A stretch of DNA of 48,542 nucleotides from Albidovulum sp. (GTDB lineage: Bacteria; Pseudomonadota; Alphaproteobacteria; Rhodobacterales; Rhodobacteraceae), in NCBI GenBank assembly GCA_030837825.1, contig JAUQYB010000001.1, forward strand, positions 1 to 48,542. The letters are read 5' to 3'. Each line of letters opens with the position of its first letter. Position 1 is the first letter of the stretch. This document shows positions 8,522-18,019 of this stretch, piece by piece. A program made the translations under genes and the position numbers. The notes under the pieces are model-generated. The model saw only the letters and a program-made list of their open reading frames with translations, did not search any database and was not told the DNA's origin.

Positions 8522-9595
8522 ATGACAGTGACGAACCTTCTCGACATGAACGACAAGCGCTCCACCGACAAGCAGAAGGCGCTCGACAGCGCGCTGGCCC
8601 AGATCGAACGGCAGTTCGGCAAGGGCTCGATCATGAAGCTCGGCGCCGGCAGCCCGGCGATGGAGATCGAGGCGACCTCGACCGGCTCGCTCGGGCTCGA
8701 CATCGCGCTCGGCATCGGCGGCCTGCCGAAGGGGCGGATCGTCGAGATCTACGGGCCGGAAAGCTCGGGCAAGACGACGCTGACGCTGCATGTCGTGGCC
8801 GAGGAGCAGAAGAAGGGCGGCGTCTGCGCCTTCGTCGACGCCGAACACGCGCTCGACCCGCAATATGCGAAGAAACTGGGCGTCAACCTTGATGAACTCC
8901 TGATCTCGCAGCCCGACACCGGCGAGCAGGCGCTCGAGATCGTCGACACGCTGGTGCGCTCGGGTGCGGTCAGCCTCGTCGTGATCGACTCGGTCGCGGC
9001 GCTGACGCCGAAGTCCGAGCTCGAGGGCGAGATGGGCGATTCCAGCGTCGGCGTCCATGCCCGCCTGATGAGCCAAGCGATGCGCAAGCTCACCGCCTCG
9101 ATCTCGCGCTCGAACTGCATGGTGATCTTCATCAACCAGATCCGCATGAAGATCGGCGTGATGTTCGGCTCGCCCGAAACCACGACGGGCGGCAACGCGC
9201 TGAAGTTCTATGCCAGCGTGCGGCTCGACATCCGCAGGATCGGCGCGATCAAGGACCGCGAGGAGGTCGTCGGCAACACCACACGGGTGAAGGTGGTGAA
9301 GAACAAGGTGGCGCCGCCCTTCAAGCAGGTCGAGTTCGACATCATGTATGGCGAAGGCATTTCCAAGACCGGCGAGCTGATCGACCTCGGCGTCAAGGCC
9401 GGCGTCGTCGAGAAGTCCGGCGCCTGGTATTCCTACGGCGACGAACGGATCGGCCAGGGGCGCGAGAACGCCAAGCAGTTCCTCAAGGACAATCCCGCCG
9501 TCGCCCACGAGATCGAGGACAAGATCCGCGCCAGCCACGGGCTCGATTTCGGTGCCGCGGCGGAGGAGGGCGGCGACGAGGTGATGGAGGCCTGA
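8522..9595 (+). CDS. recA: DNA recombination/SOS protein RecA
   Basis: A 357-residue RecA, full length for the family. The core begins with [20 protein letters not shown]. Walker A is GPESSGKTT near residues 78-86, followed by the [17 protein letters not shown] segment with loop L1 and the loop L2 region around [21 protein letters not shown]. The ATG at 8522 follows AAGGAACGGG. The protein polymerises on single-stranded DNA, drives strand exchange and stimulates LexA self-cleavage. It is transcribed alone from an SOS-box promoter, and a strong GC hairpin separates it from alaS. Confidence 0.98.
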   Translation: MTVTNLLDMNDKRSTDKQKALDSALAQIERQFGKGSIMKLGAGSPAMEIEATSTGSLGLDIALGIGGLPKGRIVEIYGPESSGKTTLTLHVVAEEQKKGGVCAFVDAEHALDPQYAKKLGVNLDELLISQPDTGEQALEIVDTLVRSGAVSLVVIDSVAALTPKSELEGEMGDSSVGVHARLMSQAMRKLTASISRSNCMVIFINQIRMKIGVMFGSPETTTGGNALKFYASVRLDIRRIGAIKDREEVVGNTTRVKVVKNKVAPPFKQVEFDIMYGEGISKTGELIDLGVKAGVVEKSGAWYSYGDERIGQGRENAKQFLKDNPAVAHEIEDKIRASHGLDFGAAAEEGGDEVMEA

Positions 9596-9623
9596 GAACC
9601 GGTCTCCCGGTGCAGGCTGAACG

Positions 9624-9652
9624 GCGGGCGCGGCCCTGGCGGCTGCGCCCGC
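9624..9652 (+). terminator. GC-rich hairpin after recA
   Basis: Arms GCGGGCGC (9624-9631) and GCGCCCGC (9645-9652) are perfect complements. The inner bases can extend the stem to about 12 pairs with a 5-base loop. It starts 29 bases after the recA stop. No U-tract follows, so termination may be partial or Rho-assisted. Confidence 0.5.
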
Positions 9653-9659
9653 AGCGTTC

Positions 9660-9683
9660 CGGCCAACGCTTCGGCCAACGCTT
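9660..9683. repeat. Tandem 12-base repeat in recA-alaS gap
   Basis: Two exact tandem copies of CGGCCAACGCTT at 9660-9671 and 9672-9683, with the first three bases of a third copy following. It is non-coding and lies 113 bases before the alaS start. Confidence 0.6.
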
Positions 9684-9796
9684 CGGGCGAGGAGGGCACG
9701 GTGCCTTCGTCCGTCGCGGCGCAGGAATGTGGACACGGGTCACGACACGGGCTAACACGCCACAGCCCCACCTTGCGCGCGAAGAGGCCCGCCCCG

Positions 9797-12460
9797 ATGC
9801 CCAGCCTGAACGACATCCGTTCGACCTTCCTCGACTACTTCCGCCGCAACGGCCACCGCGTCGTCGCCTCCTCGCCGCTGGTGCCGCGCAACGATCCGAC
9901 GCTGATGTTCACCAACTCGGGCATGGTGCAGTTCAAGAACTGCTTCACCGGGGTCGAGCGGCGCGACTACGTGCGCGCGACCACGGCGCAGAAATGCGTC
10001 CGCGCCGGCGGCAAGCACAACGACCTCGACAACGTCGGCTATACCGCGCGCCACCACACCTTCTTCGAGATGCTCGGCAACTTCTCTTTCGGCGATTATT
10101 TCAAGGCCGAGGCGATCCCCTTCGCCTGGGAGCTGATCACCAAGGACTTCGGGATCGACCCGCGGCGGCTGCTGACCACGGTCTACCATACCGACGACGA
10201 GGCCTTCGCGATCTGGCGCAAGGTCGGCGTGCCGGAGAACCGGATCATCCGCATCGACACCGACGACAACTTCTGGCGGATGGGCCCGACCGGCCCCTGC
10301 GGCCCCTGCACCGAGATCTTCTACGACCACGGCGACCATATCTGGGGCGGCCCGCCGGGCTCGGCGGAGGCGGACGGCGACCGGTTCATCGAGATCTGGA
10401 ACCTCGTCTTCATGCAGTACGAGCAGTTCGAGGACGGCACCCTGCGCGAGCTCGAGATGCAGTCGATCGACACCGGCATGGGGCTGGAGCGGATCGGCGC
10501 GCTTCTGCAGGGCAAGCACGACAACTACGACACCGACCTGATGCGGAGCCTGATCGAGGCTTCCGCCCACGCCACCTCGACCGACCCGGACGGGCCGGGC
10601 AAGGTGCATCACCGGGTGATCGCGGACCACCTGCGCTCGACCTCCTTCCTGATCGCCGACGGGGTGATGCCCTCGAACGAGGGGCGCGGCTATGTGCTCA
10701 GGCGGATCATGCGCCGGGCGATGCGGCACGCGCATCTTCTCGGCGCCGACGAGCCGCTGATGCACCGGCTGGTGCCGGCGCTGGTGCGGCAGATGGGGGC
10801 GGCCTATCCCGAACTGGCCCGCGCCGAGCCGCTGATCGGGGAGACGCTGCGGCTCGAGGAGACGCGGTTCAAACAGACGCTCGACCGCGGTCTCAGGCTC
10901 CTCGACGACGAACTGGCGGGCCTCGGCGAGGGGCAGCCGCTGCCGGGTGCGGCCGCCTTCCGGCTCTACGACACCTACGGCTTCCCGCTCGACCTGACGC
11001 AGGACGCGCTGCGCGAGAAGGGGCGGACGGTCGATGTTCCGGGCTTCGACCACGCGATGGCCGGGCAACGCGCCAAGGCGCGCGCCGCCTGGGCCGGGTC
11101 GGGCGAGACCAAGGACGCCGCGATCTGGTTCGACCTCGCCGAGAAGCACGGCGCGACCGAGTTCCTCGGCTATGACACGGAAGCCGCCGAAGGGCAGATC
11201 CTGGCCCTGGTCGCGGGCGGCGCCGAGACCGGTTCGGCCGCGACCGGCGCGAAGGTGCAGATCGTCGTCAACCAGACGCCGTTCTATGCCGAGGCCGGCG
11301 GCCAGGTCGGCGACAGCGGCTTCATCCGCACCGACACCGGCATGGCGACCGTGACGGACACCAAGAAGTCGCAGGGCGTCTTCATCCATCTGGCCGAGGT
11401 GACCGAGGGCGAGATCGCCCGCGGCCAGCCGGCGAAGCTCGAGGTCGACCACGCGCGGCGCACGGCGATCCGGGCCAACCACACGGCGACGCATCTCTTG
11501 CACGAGGCGCTCCGGCGCGCGCTTGGCGATCATGTCGCCCAGCGCGGCTCGCTCAATGCCGACGACCGGCTGAGGTTCGACTTCAGCCATTCCAGGGCGC
11601 TGACCGGCAGCGAGCTTGCCGGCGTGGAGGCCGAGGTCAACGCCTTCATCCGCCAGAACGCGCCCGTCGAGACCCGGATCATGACGCCGGACGACGCCCG
11701 CGCGATCGGCGCCCAGGCGCTTTTCGGCGAGAAATACGGCGATGAGGTGCGGGTCGTCTCGATGGGCCACCTCGCCAATACCGGCAAGGGGACGGACGGC
11801 GCGACCTATTCGCTGGAGCTTTGCGGCGGCACCCATGTGACGCGCACCGGCGACATCGGCGCCTTCGTTTGCCTCGGCGACAGCGCCTCCTCGGCCGGTG
11901 TGCGGCGGATCGAGGCGCTGACCGGGCAGGCCGCACTCGATCACCTCGGCGCCCAGGGGGCGCGGCTGGCAGAGATCGCGGCGGCGCTCAAGGCCCAGCC
12001 GGGCGAGGCGGTGGACCGCGTCCGCGCGCTGATCGACGACCGCAAGGCGCTTCAGAACGAGGTCGCCCAGCTTCGCCGCGACCTGGCGATGGGCGGCGGC
12101 GGCCGGGGCGGACCCGAGGCGAAGGAGGTGGGCGGCGTGAAGTTCCTCGCCCAGACCGTCTCCGGCGTCTCGGGCAAGGATCTTCCGGCGCTGGTCGACG
12201 AGTTGAAGGCGCGCGTGGGCTCGGGCGTCGTGCTGGTCGTCGCCGACACCGGCGGCAAGGCCGCCGTGGCGGCGGGCGTCACCGGCGACCTGACCCAGCG
12301 TCTCTCGGCGGTGGAGATCGTCAAGGCGGCGGCCGAGGCGCTTGGCGGCAGGGGCGGCGGTGGCCGGCCCGACATGGCGCAGGCGGGCGGGGCGGATGCG
12401 TCGAAGGCGGAAGAGGCGGTGAAGGCCGCCGAGGCGGTGATCGGAGGAGCGGCGGCATGA
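9797..12460 (+). CDS. alaS: Alanyl-tRNA synthetase
   Basis: An 887-residue class II synthetase that charges tRNA-Ala. Visible in order: the catalytic domain ([56 protein letters not shown]), the editing domain with zinc-binding [14 protein letters not shown] near residue 560 and [13 protein letters not shown] near residue 675, and the C-terminal Ala/Gly-rich C-Ala region. The ATG at 9797 was chosen because the conserved family N-terminus starts there; upstream residues are non-coding. The last codons overlap the start of the DUF1330 gene (ATGA). Confidence 0.98.
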   Translation: MPSLNDIRSTFLDYFRRNGHRVVASSPLVPRNDPTLMFTNSGMVQFKNCFTGVERRDYVRATTAQKCVRAGGKHNDLDNVGYTARHHTFFEMLGNFSFGDYFKAEAIPFAWELITKDFGIDPRRLLTTVYHTDDEAFAIWRKVGVPENRIIRIDTDDNFWRMGPTGPCGPCTEIFYDHGDHIWGGPPGSAEADGDRFIEIWNLVFMQYEQFEDGTLRELEMQSIDTGMGLERIGALLQGKHDNYDTDLMRSLIEASAHATSTDPDGPGKVHHRVIADHLRSTSFLIADGVMPSNEGRGYVLRRIMRRAMRHAHLLGADEPLMHRLVPALVRQMGAAYPELARAEPLIGETLRLEETRFKQTLDRGLRLLDDELAGLGEGQPLPGAAAFRLYDTYGFPLDLTQDALREKGRTVDVPGFDHAMAGQRAKARAAWAGSGETKDAAIWFDLAEKHGATEFLGYDTEAAEGQILALVAGGAETGSAATGAKVQIVVNQTPFYAEAGGQVGDSGFIRTDTGMATVTDTKKSQGVFIHLAEVTEGEIARGQPAKLEVDHARRTAIRANHTATHLLHEALRRALGDHVAQRGSLNADDRLRFDFSHSRALTGSELAGVEAEVNAFIRQNAPVETRIMTPDDARAIGAQALFGEKYGDEVRVVSMGHLANTGKGTDGATYSLELCGGTHVTRTGDIGAFVCLGDSASSAGVRRIEALTGQAALDHLGAQGARLAEIAAALKAQPGEAVDRVRALIDDRKALQNEVAQLRRDLAMGGGGRGGPEAKEVGGVKFLAQTVSGVSGKDLPALVDELKARVGSGVVLVVADTGGKAAVAAGVTGDLTQRLSAVEIVKAAAEALGGRGGGGRPDMAQAGGADASKAEEAVKAAEAVIGGAAA

Positions 12461-12753
12461 GCGGGACGAAGGGGGCGCTGTGGATTGCCCATGTGAGGGT
12501 CATCGACGCCGAGGCCTATGGCCGCTATGCCGCGCTTGCCGGCCCGGCGATCGCCAAGCACGGCGGGGCCTTCCTCGCCCGCGGCGGGCGCTACGTGCAG
12601 CTTGAGGGCAACGACCGGCCGCGCAACGTCGTCGCCCGCTTCCCCTCGCTCGAGGCGGCGGTGGACTGCTACCACAGCCCCGAGTATCAGGCGGCCCTTG
12701 CCCATGCCAGGGGCGCGTCGGAACGCGACCTGATGGTGGTCGAGGAATCCTGA
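12457..12753 (+). CDS. DUF1330 domain protein
   Basis: A 98-residue protein resembling the DUF1330 family of small ferredoxin-like (dimeric alpha/beta barrel) proteins. It shows the typical order [20 protein letters not shown], a GGxxLARGG turn, [25 protein letters not shown], and a C-terminal MVVEES strand. The start overlaps the alaS stop and is preceded by GGAGGAGC, so it is translationally coupled to alaS. Biochemical function is unknown for the family. Confidence 0.85.
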   Translation: MSGTKGALWIAHVRVIDAEAYGRYAALAGPAIAKHGGAFLARGGRYVQLEGNDRPRNVVARFPSLEAAVDCYHSPEYQAALAHARGASERDLMVVEES

Positions 12754-12906
12754 GGCCGCTCGCGCGGAGGTGATGGGGCCAATGCTCCCACCGCCCGCCT
12801 GCGGCCGGCCGCCGCCCGCCGCGCCCTGCATGATCCGTAACACCCTGACGCCGGCCGGAAGTCCCGCCCATGCGGGGGCTCGCGCGGCGGCGCGAAATCG
12901 TCTATC

Positions 12907-12943
12907 GTGACGCAAAATAAAGAAAGAACGGGCAGCCTGCCCG
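12907..12943 (+). promoter_or_regulatory. GTGACGCAAA box plus hairpin in the leader of the amidotransferase gene
   Basis: The 10-base box GTGACGCAAA (12907-12916) is followed after 12 bases by a perfect 6-bp hairpin CGGGCA-GCC-TGCCCG (12929-12943), ending 33 bases before the ATG. The same box followed by a hairpin precedes the next gene (13842-13891). Confidence 0.4.
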
Positions 12944-12976
12944 GGGGACGTTCACGGCAGGCGAGAGGGGCAGAGC

Positions 12977-13789
12977 ATGTGCAGGTGGGCCGCCTATATC
13001 GGGGAGACGCTGTTTCTTGAGGACATCGTCAGCCGGCCGGGGCATTCGCTGATCCATCAGAGCCACGGCGCGACCGAGACCAAGTCGGCGATCAACGCCG
13101 ACGGTTTCGGCATCGCCTGGTATGGCGAGCGCGAGGAGCCGGGCCTTTTCCGCGACATCCTGCCCGCCTGGTCGGATCCTAACCTCAGGTCGCTGACGGC
13201 ACAGGTCCGCTCGGCCCTCTTCCTCGCCCATGTCCGTGCCTCGACCGGAACGGCGACGAGCCGGAACAACTGCCATCCCTTTGCGGTGGGCGCGTGGTCG
13301 TTCATGCACAACGGCCAGATCGGCGGCTACGAAAGCTTCCGGCGCGACGCCGAGATGCTGATCCCCGATCATCTCTACCCCCACCGCAGGGGCGCGACCG
13401 ACAGCGAGGCGCTGTTTCTCGTCGCCCTTGGGGAGGGGCTGGCCGAGGATCCCAAGGGCGCGCTGGAACGCGCGACCGCGGCGCTCGAGACGCTGTCGCG
13501 CGCCAAGGGCGCGGCCCCGCATGTGCGGATGACGGTGGCCTTTTCCGACGGAAGGCGGCTCTACGCGGTGCGCTACGCCACCGACGACGCGGCGCCCTCG
13601 CTCTATCACCGCTGGTCGGAGGCGCGCGGCGGGCGCGCCGTCGTCTCCGAACCGCTCGAGACCGGCGAGTGCTGGGAGCGGGTGCCGCCGGCGAGCTTCT
13701 GCACCTTCGACGGCGCCGAGGTGCGGGTCGAGCCCTTCGCACCGCGCTGCCGGGGACGCGCTGCCGGCCGCAGGCGCCGCGCCGCCTGA
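12977..13789 (+). CDS. Class II glutamine amidotransferase (YafJ-like)
   Basis: A 270-residue protein with the N-terminal nucleophile fold. The catalytic Cys is residue 2 (MCRWAAY), exposed after Met removal. HVRASTGTATSRNNCHPF and SFMHNGQIGGY supply the glutamine-binding and oxyanion residues. There is no synthase domain, so the acceptor of the released ammonia, or a hydrolase role, is unknown. The start follows a GAGGGG ribosome site. The C-terminus is very basic (about 15 residues rich in Arg/Ala), which may be a tail without a fold. It lies upstream of the MttB-family gene in the same direction, and the two share a leader box. Confidence 0.85.
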   Translation: MCRWAAYIGETLFLEDIVSRPGHSLIHQSHGATETKSAINADGFGIAWYGEREEPGLFRDILPAWSDPNLRSLTAQVRSALFLAHVRASTGTATSRNNCHPFAVGAWSFMHNGQIGGYESFRRDAEMLIPDHLYPHRRGATDSEALFLVALGEGLAEDPKGALERATAALETLSRAKGAAPHVRMTVAFSDGRRLYAVRYATDDAAPSLYHRWSEARGGRAVVSEPLETGECWERVPPASFCTFDGAEVRVEPFAPRCRGRAAGRRRRAA

Positions 13790-13841
13790 ACCGGTCCGCC
13801 TCAACCGGGCGCATGGCCGCCATGTCGTTTTCGCTTGCGAT

Positions 13842-13891
13842 GTGACGCAAACTGCGGGCGTGCCTGGCGCTTTGGCGGTAAAAGACCGCCA
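13842..13891 (+). promoter_or_regulatory. GTGACGCAAA box plus hairpin in the leader of the MttB-family gene
   Basis: GTGACGCAAA recurs at 13842-13851, itself the right half of the imperfect palindrome TTGCG-N6-CGCAA (13835-13850). A perfect 7-bp hairpin follows, TGGCGGT (13873-13879) and ACCGCCA (13885-13891), then an AGGAGG ribosome site at 13906-13911. The arrangement parallels the leader of the preceding gene. Confidence 0.4.
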
Positions 13892-13916
13892 GCAGCGGCG
13901 CAGACAGGAGGCGGGA

Positions 13917-15458
13917 ATGTGTGAGGTGTTGGAAGGCCGGCGGGCCCGGGGCGGCGGCGCGGCGCGGCGGGCCGAACGCAGCGCGGTCAGGATCGAATGC
14001 GCGAAGTTCATCGAGCGCAACATTCCCAACCTGGAAATCCTGAACGAGGAAGCGCTCCAGATCATCGAGGCGAATGCCGAGACGATCCTCGAGGAGATCG
14101 GCGTCAATTTCGTCGAGAACCCCGAGGCGCTCCGCCGCTGGAAGGAGGCCGGCGCCGATGTCGAGGGCACCCGCGTCCGCCTGCCGAAGGGCCTCGCGCG
14201 CGCGCTCTGCAAGACCGCGCCCGCGTCCTTCGTGCAGCACGCGCGCAATCCCGAACGGAACGTGACCGTCGGCGGTCGCGGTCTCGTCCTCGCGCCGGTC
14301 TACGGTCCACCCTTCGTGCGCGATGCCGAGGGCGGGCGGCGCTATGCGACGATCGAGGATTTCCGCAAGTTCGTGAAACTCGGCTACATGTCGAAATGGC
14401 TGCACCATTCCGGCGGCACGGTGTGCGAGCCGACCGACGTGCCGGTGAACAAGCGCCACCTCGACATGCTGCACGCCCACATGACGCTTTCCGACAAGCC
14501 CTACATGGGCTCGGTGACGGCGCCGGAGCGGGCGCAGGATTCGGTCGAGATGTCGGAGATCCTGTTCGGCGGGCTGAACGGCCGGACGGTGATGACGAGC
14601 CTTGTCAACATCAACTCGCCGATGACCTTCGACGGCATCATGATGGGTGCGCTCGAGGTCTATGCGAAGGCCAACCAGGCGGCGATCGTCTCGCCCTTCA
14701 TCGTCGGCGGCGCGATGTCGCCGGTCACCGTGGCCGGCACGCTGACCCAGGTGCTGGTCGAGATCCTCGCCGGCGTCGCCTACAGCCAGCTCGTCCGCAA
14801 GGGCGCGCCGGTGATCGCCGGGGCCTTCGTGACCTCGACCGACATGGCCTCGGGCGCCCCCACCTTCGGCACGCCGGAAGCGAGCCTCGTCACCTACGGC
14901 GCGGGCCAGCTCGTCCGCCGGCTCGGCATTCCCTACCGCTCCGCCGGCGCCTTCTGCGGCTCGAAGCTGCCCGATGCGCAGGCGGCCTATGAAAGCGCCA
15001 ACAGCCTCAACATGGGGCTTCTCGCCGGCGTCAACTTCATGCTCCACGCCTGCGGCTGGCTCGAGGGCGGCCTCGTGTCCTCGTTCGAGAAGTTCGTGAT
15101 GGACGCCGACCAGCTCGGCGTGATCCACCGCATCGCCGAGGGCATCGACATGTCCGACAACGGCCAGGCGATGGAGGCCCTGCGCTTCGTCGGCTCGGGG
15201 CAGGCCAGCCACTACCTCGGCACCGACCACACCCAGGCGAACTTCCGCACCGCGTTCTGGCGGTCGGACCTCTTCGACTACAAGCCCTTCGAGACCTGGC
15301 AGGAAGAGGGCGAGCGCGACACCGTCCGGCTGGCCGGCGAGCGGGTCGCGAAGCTTCTGGCCGACTACCAGAAGCCGGCGATCGACCCCGCCGTGGAGGA
15401 GGCGCTGAACGAATACGTCGCCAAGAAGAAGGCCGCGACGCCCGACACCTTCATGTGA
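13917..15458 (+). CDS. Trimethylamine methyltransferase family protein (MttB superfamily, non-pyrrolysine)
   Basis: A 513-residue TIM-barrel protein of the MttB superfamily, whose members transfer methyl groups from quaternary or tertiary amines to a corrinoid protein. Typical segments are LEILNEEALQIIEANAETIL, GGTVCEPTDVP, SPFIVGGAMSPVTVAG and HACGWLEGGLVSSFEKFV. The reading frame has no internal amber codon, so this is the pyrrolysine-free type, a group that includes glycine betaine methyltransferases. ATG 13917 is preferred because AGGAGG lies 5 bases upstream; a longer ATG-less extension is unlikely. No corrinoid protein gene is nearby. Substrate is inferred only to class level. A strong terminator follows. 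Confidence 0.88.
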   Translation: MCEVLEGRRARGGGAARRAERSAVRIECAKFIERNIPNLEILNEEALQIIEANAETILEEIGVNFVENPEALRRWKEAGADVEGTRVRLPKGLARALCKTAPASFVQHARNPERNVTVGGRGLVLAPVYGPPFVRDAEGGRRYATIEDFRKFVKLGYMSKWLHHSGGTVCEPTDVPVNKRHLDMLHAHMTLSDKPYMGSVTAPERAQDSVEMSEILFGGLNGRTVMTSLVNINSPMTFDGIMMGALEVYAKANQAAIVSPFIVGGAMSPVTVAGTLTQVLVEILAGVAYSQLVRKGAPVIAGAFVTSTDMASGAPTFGTPEASLVTYGAGQLVRRLGIPYRSAGAFCGSKLPDAQAAYESANSLNMGLLAGVNFMLHACGWLEGGLVSSFEKFVMDADQLGVIHRIAEGIDMSDNGQAMEALRFVGSGQASHYLGTDHTQANFRTAFWRSDLFDYKPFETWQEEGERDTVRLAGERVAKLLADYQKPAIDPAVEEALNEYVAKKKAATPDTFM

Positions 15459-15479
15459 GCGCACCTTCCGGCGTTCCGG

Positions 15480-15504
15480 CGGGCCGCCCCGAAAGGGCGG
15501 CCCG
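15480..15504. terminator. Terminator between the MttB-family gene and the convergent DUF6477 gene
   Basis: Perfect 10-bp stem CGGGCCGCCC (15480-15489), loop CGAAA, then GGGCGGCCCG (15495-15504), followed by the T-rich TTCGCTTTCC. It is 21 bases after the MttB-family stop and 17 bases from the DUF6477 stop, and could serve both. Confidence 0.8.
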
Positions 15505-15521
15505 TTCGCTTTCCTGGCGCC

Positions 15522-15812
15522 TCAGACGGCACCGGTGCGCGGCAGCAGCCGCGCCTCGGCCATCATCGCGATCAGAAGCTCGATGTGACGCACGAAGCTG
15601 TAGGAGGCGTCGCCCGCCCGCCGCGTCGCCTCGACCCGTTCCTCCTCGGCCAGAAGCGCGGTCAGGGCGCGGTCCGGGCCGGGGGCCTCGGCGGTGCGCA
15701 TCACCCGGCCGAGGTCGCGCGACCGGCTGTAGTCGGCCAGGCCCGCGCGGGCGGCGCGGACCAGAAGCCGCGGCCGGCGCAGGTCGGTGACAAGGGACAT
15801 GAGATCGGGCAT
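15522..15812 (-). CDS. DUF6477 family protein
   Basis: A 96-residue, mostly helical protein resembling DUF6477, a small family of Rhodobacterales. The start at 15812 follows a strong AGGAGGATGC ribosome site. It is rich in Arg, Ala and Leu, with no cysteines, signal peptide or membrane segment. It is transcribed divergently from the DUF6456 gene, sharing a 216-base AT-rich region that contains a CtrA-like site. Function unknown. Confidence 0.75.
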   Translation of the reverse strand: MPDLMSLVTDLRRPRLLVRAARAGLADYSRSRDLGRVMRTAEAPGPDRALTALLAEEERVEATRRAGDASYSFVRHIELLIAMMAEARLLPRTGAV

Positions 15813-15944
15813 CGCATCCTCCTGAAGTGATTCAATCGGAAGATGAAACAGGAGACGGCGATGTTGCCTATTGTCGCGAAGCGGCGTCCGCCGATTTGGT
15901 GAAAATTTATGATTTTGAAAGAATTATGGCTGACGACCGCGGCT

Positions 15945-15959
15945 TTAACCAACAGGTAA
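15945..15959. promoter_or_regulatory. CtrA-like site TTAA-N7-GTAA in the divergent DUF6477/DUF6456 promoter region
   Basis: TTAA at 15945-15948, seven bases, GTAA at 15956-15959: one mismatch to the CtrA consensus, with the common TTAACC extension of half-sites. It is 70 bases upstream of the DUF6456 start. The surrounding 15890-15990 is unusually AT-rich for this genome. Confidence 0.4.
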
Positions 15960-16028
15960 CCATATCAACCAACGTTTGAGCACGTTTTGGATAAGACTAC
16001 GTGAAGCGTCGCCGAAAATCGGTGAGAA

Positions 16029-17192
16029 ATGACGGTAATGAACCCCCCGCCGGCGGTCCTGCCCGCTTGGCTGCCGGAAAACTTGCGCCTCTATCTTCGC
16101 CATGTCGAAGAAGGCCTCTCGATCCGTGCGCTGGCCAGGGAACTGGACTGCCACGCCTCGACGATCCTCAGGAAGGTCCGCGCCTTCGAGAACCGCCGCG
16201 ACGACCCGCTGGTCGACGAGGCGCTGACCGGGCTCGGCGCGCTTCACCTCCAGCTTGCCCGCGCCGGTCTTCCCCAGGACCGCCCGCACCTTTCCATCAT
16301 CCCCCAGCCCATCACGTCCCAGGAAGGAAACCGCCCGATGTCTGCCCCCCTCCGCCACCCCGCCGCCGCAATCGCCGATGCCGCCACTGTCGACCGCGAG
16401 GCCAGGCGCATCCTGCGCCGGCTCTGCGAGATCGGCGCCATGCTGGTCGTGGCGCCGGAAATGGAAAAGGCGGTGGTGCTGAAGGGAAGCACCCGCACCG
16501 CCGTCGTCGACCGGGCGGTCGCGCAGGCCTTCGCGGTCAAGGACTGGATCGGTCTGAAGACCACGGGCCGCGTCTCGACCTACGAGATCACCGGGGCGGG
16601 GCGCTCGGCGCTGAAGCGGCTCCTGGCCGAGGACCAGTCCGCCCGCGCCGACGGCTTCGCCGAGGCGCAGACCCCGTTCGGGGAGCAGCATCGCCTGTGG
16701 GGCGAGCGTGCGGTGACCGAGCCCGGCTCGCGCACGCCCCGGCGGATGCGTTACAACCTTGCCGAAAGCCCGCTCGACGTCCTCGCCCGCAGGAGGGAGA
16801 AGGACGGCAGCCCCTTCCTCACGCCCGACCTCGTCGGCGCAGGCGAACGGCTGCGCGAGGATTTCGAACTGGCGCAGATGGGGCCGCGCGTGGCGCAGAA
16901 CTGGGACAGGTTCCTCACCGCCGGCGCCGACAGGGGCGGGTTTTCGGCGGGGGGACCCGAGTCCGGGTCGTCGAAGGCGCGGGAACGGGTTGCCGCGGCG
17001 CTGCGCGACCTCGGGCCGGGGCTTGGCGACATGGTGCTGAGGTGCTGCTGCTTCCTCGAGGGGCTGGAGGCCGCGGAAAAGCGCATGGGCTGGTCGGCGC
17101 GGTCGGGCAAGATCGTCCTCAGGATCGCGCTCCAGCGGCTCAAGCGGCACTATGACGAGGCCTATGGCGGCAAGGCGCCGCTGATCGGCTGA
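16029..17192 (+). CDS. DUF6456 domain protein with N-terminal helix-turn-helix
   Basis: A 387-residue protein. Residues about 15-60 resemble a helix-turn-helix (VEEGLSIRALARELDCHASTI then a basic recognition-like helix), suggesting DNA binding. A linker follows, then a winged-helix-like stretch around 125-200 and a C-terminal DUF6456-like region from about 235 (NLAESPLDVLARRREKDG, LRCCCFLEGLEAAEKRMGWSARSGK, LKRHYDEAYG). The CCC cluster near residues 337-339 is unusual in a cytoplasmic protein. An ATG 9 bases downstream is an alternative start. It is likely a regulator conserved in Rhodobacterales; its targets are unknown. Confidence 0.75.
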   Translation: MTVMNPPPAVLPAWLPENLRLYLRHVEEGLSIRALARELDCHASTILRKVRAFENRRDDPLVDEALTGLGALHLQLARAGLPQDRPHLSIIPQPITSQEGNRPMSAPLRHPAAAIADAATVDREARRILRRLCEIGAMLVVAPEMEKAVVLKGSTRTAVVDRAVAQAFAVKDWIGLKTTGRVSTYEITGAGRSALKRLLAEDQSARADGFAEAQTPFGEQHRLWGERAVTEPGSRTPRRMRYNLAESPLDVLARRREKDGSPFLTPDLVGAGERLREDFELAQMGPRVAQNWDRFLTAGADRGGFSAGGPESGSSKARERVAAALRDLGPGLGDMVLRCCCFLEGLEAAEKRMGWSARSGKIVLRIALQRLKRHYDEAYGGKAPLIG

Positions 17193-17228
17193 CGCCGGGG
17201 CAGGGCGGGCTGGCCGGGGTGCGCGCCG

Positions 17229-17918
17229 TCAGCTCCCGTCCGCCCGGGTGACGCCGGCGGCATGCAGAACCCCGGCCACCGCGCCGCCCGCGAGGGGTGC
17301 CACGATGAAGACCCAGAGATCGGCCAGCGCCTTGCCGCCCACGATCAGCGCCGGCCCGACCGAGCGGGCAGGGTTCACCGACACGCCGGTCACGTTGATC
17401 CCGACAAGGTGGATGCCGGCGAGCGTCAGGCCGATCGCAAGGCCCGCCATCGCGCCGGGCGCCCCCTCCTGGGTCGCGCCGAGGATGACGGTGACGAAGA
17501 TGAAGGTGGCGATCGCCTCGAACAGAAGCGCGGCCAGCAGCGAATATTCCCCCAGATAGCCCGCGCCATAGCCGTTCTGGCCGAGCCCGTGGCTGGCCAG
17601 CGCATAGTCGGCCTTGCCGCTGGCGATGGCGTAGACCGCGAGCGCGCCGACCGTCGCGCCGGCAACCTGCGCGACCGCATAGCCGAGGAACTCGCCCGCG
17701 CTCATGCGCCCGGCCGCCACCATTCCGAGCGAGACCGCCGGGTTGAGATGCGCCCCCGAGATCGCCCCGAGCGCGTAGGCGGCCGCGACGATCGACAGGC
17801 CGAAGGCCAGCGCGATGCCGAGCATCCCGATCTTGTCGCCCATCAGCACGGCCGCGCCGACGCCGAAGAAGACGAGAATGAACGTGCCGAGGAACTCGGC
17901 CGTAACCTTTCTGGACAT
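17229..17918 (-). CDS. aqpZ: Aquaporin Z-type water channel
   Basis: A 229-residue membrane protein of the MIP family with six predicted helices. Both NPA pore motifs are present: SGAHLNPAVSLG near residues 58-69 and VSVNPARSVGPAL near residues 178-190. The GTFILVFFGVG first helix and the pore-lining arginine after the second NPA (NPARS) indicate a water-selective AqpZ rather than a glycerol facilitator. ATG 17918 is preceded by CCAGGAGG. It is convergent with the DUF6456 gene and divergent from lipA. Confidence 0.93.
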   Translation of the reverse strand: MSRKVTAEFLGTFILVFFGVGAAVLMGDKIGMLGIALAFGLSIVAAAYALGAISGAHLNPAVSLGMVAAGRMSAGEFLGYAVAQVAGATVGALAVYAIASGKADYALASHGLGQNGYGAGYLGEYSLLAALLFEAIATFIFVTVILGATQEGAPGAMAGLAIGLTLAGIHLVGINVTGVSVNPARSVGPALIVGGKALADLWVFIVAPLAGGAVAGVLHAAGVTRADGS

Positions 17919-18019
17919 GTTCCCTCCTGGCGGGAAGGTCATGACCGCCCTGATCCGCGTTGCCTTCCCTGTTGCGAAGGCGTATCTGGAACTCCGGCCC
18001 AGGTCAGGGGGAAATATCG

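Noticed and set aside
9701..9796. N-terminal extension of AlaS
   Set aside because: The family N-terminus MPSLNDIR starts at 9797; upstream residues are unlike any AlaS and overlap leader DNA.
13917..15458. Pyrrolysine-containing MttB
   Set aside because: No in-frame TAG occurs inside the gene, so this is the non-pyrrolysine branch.
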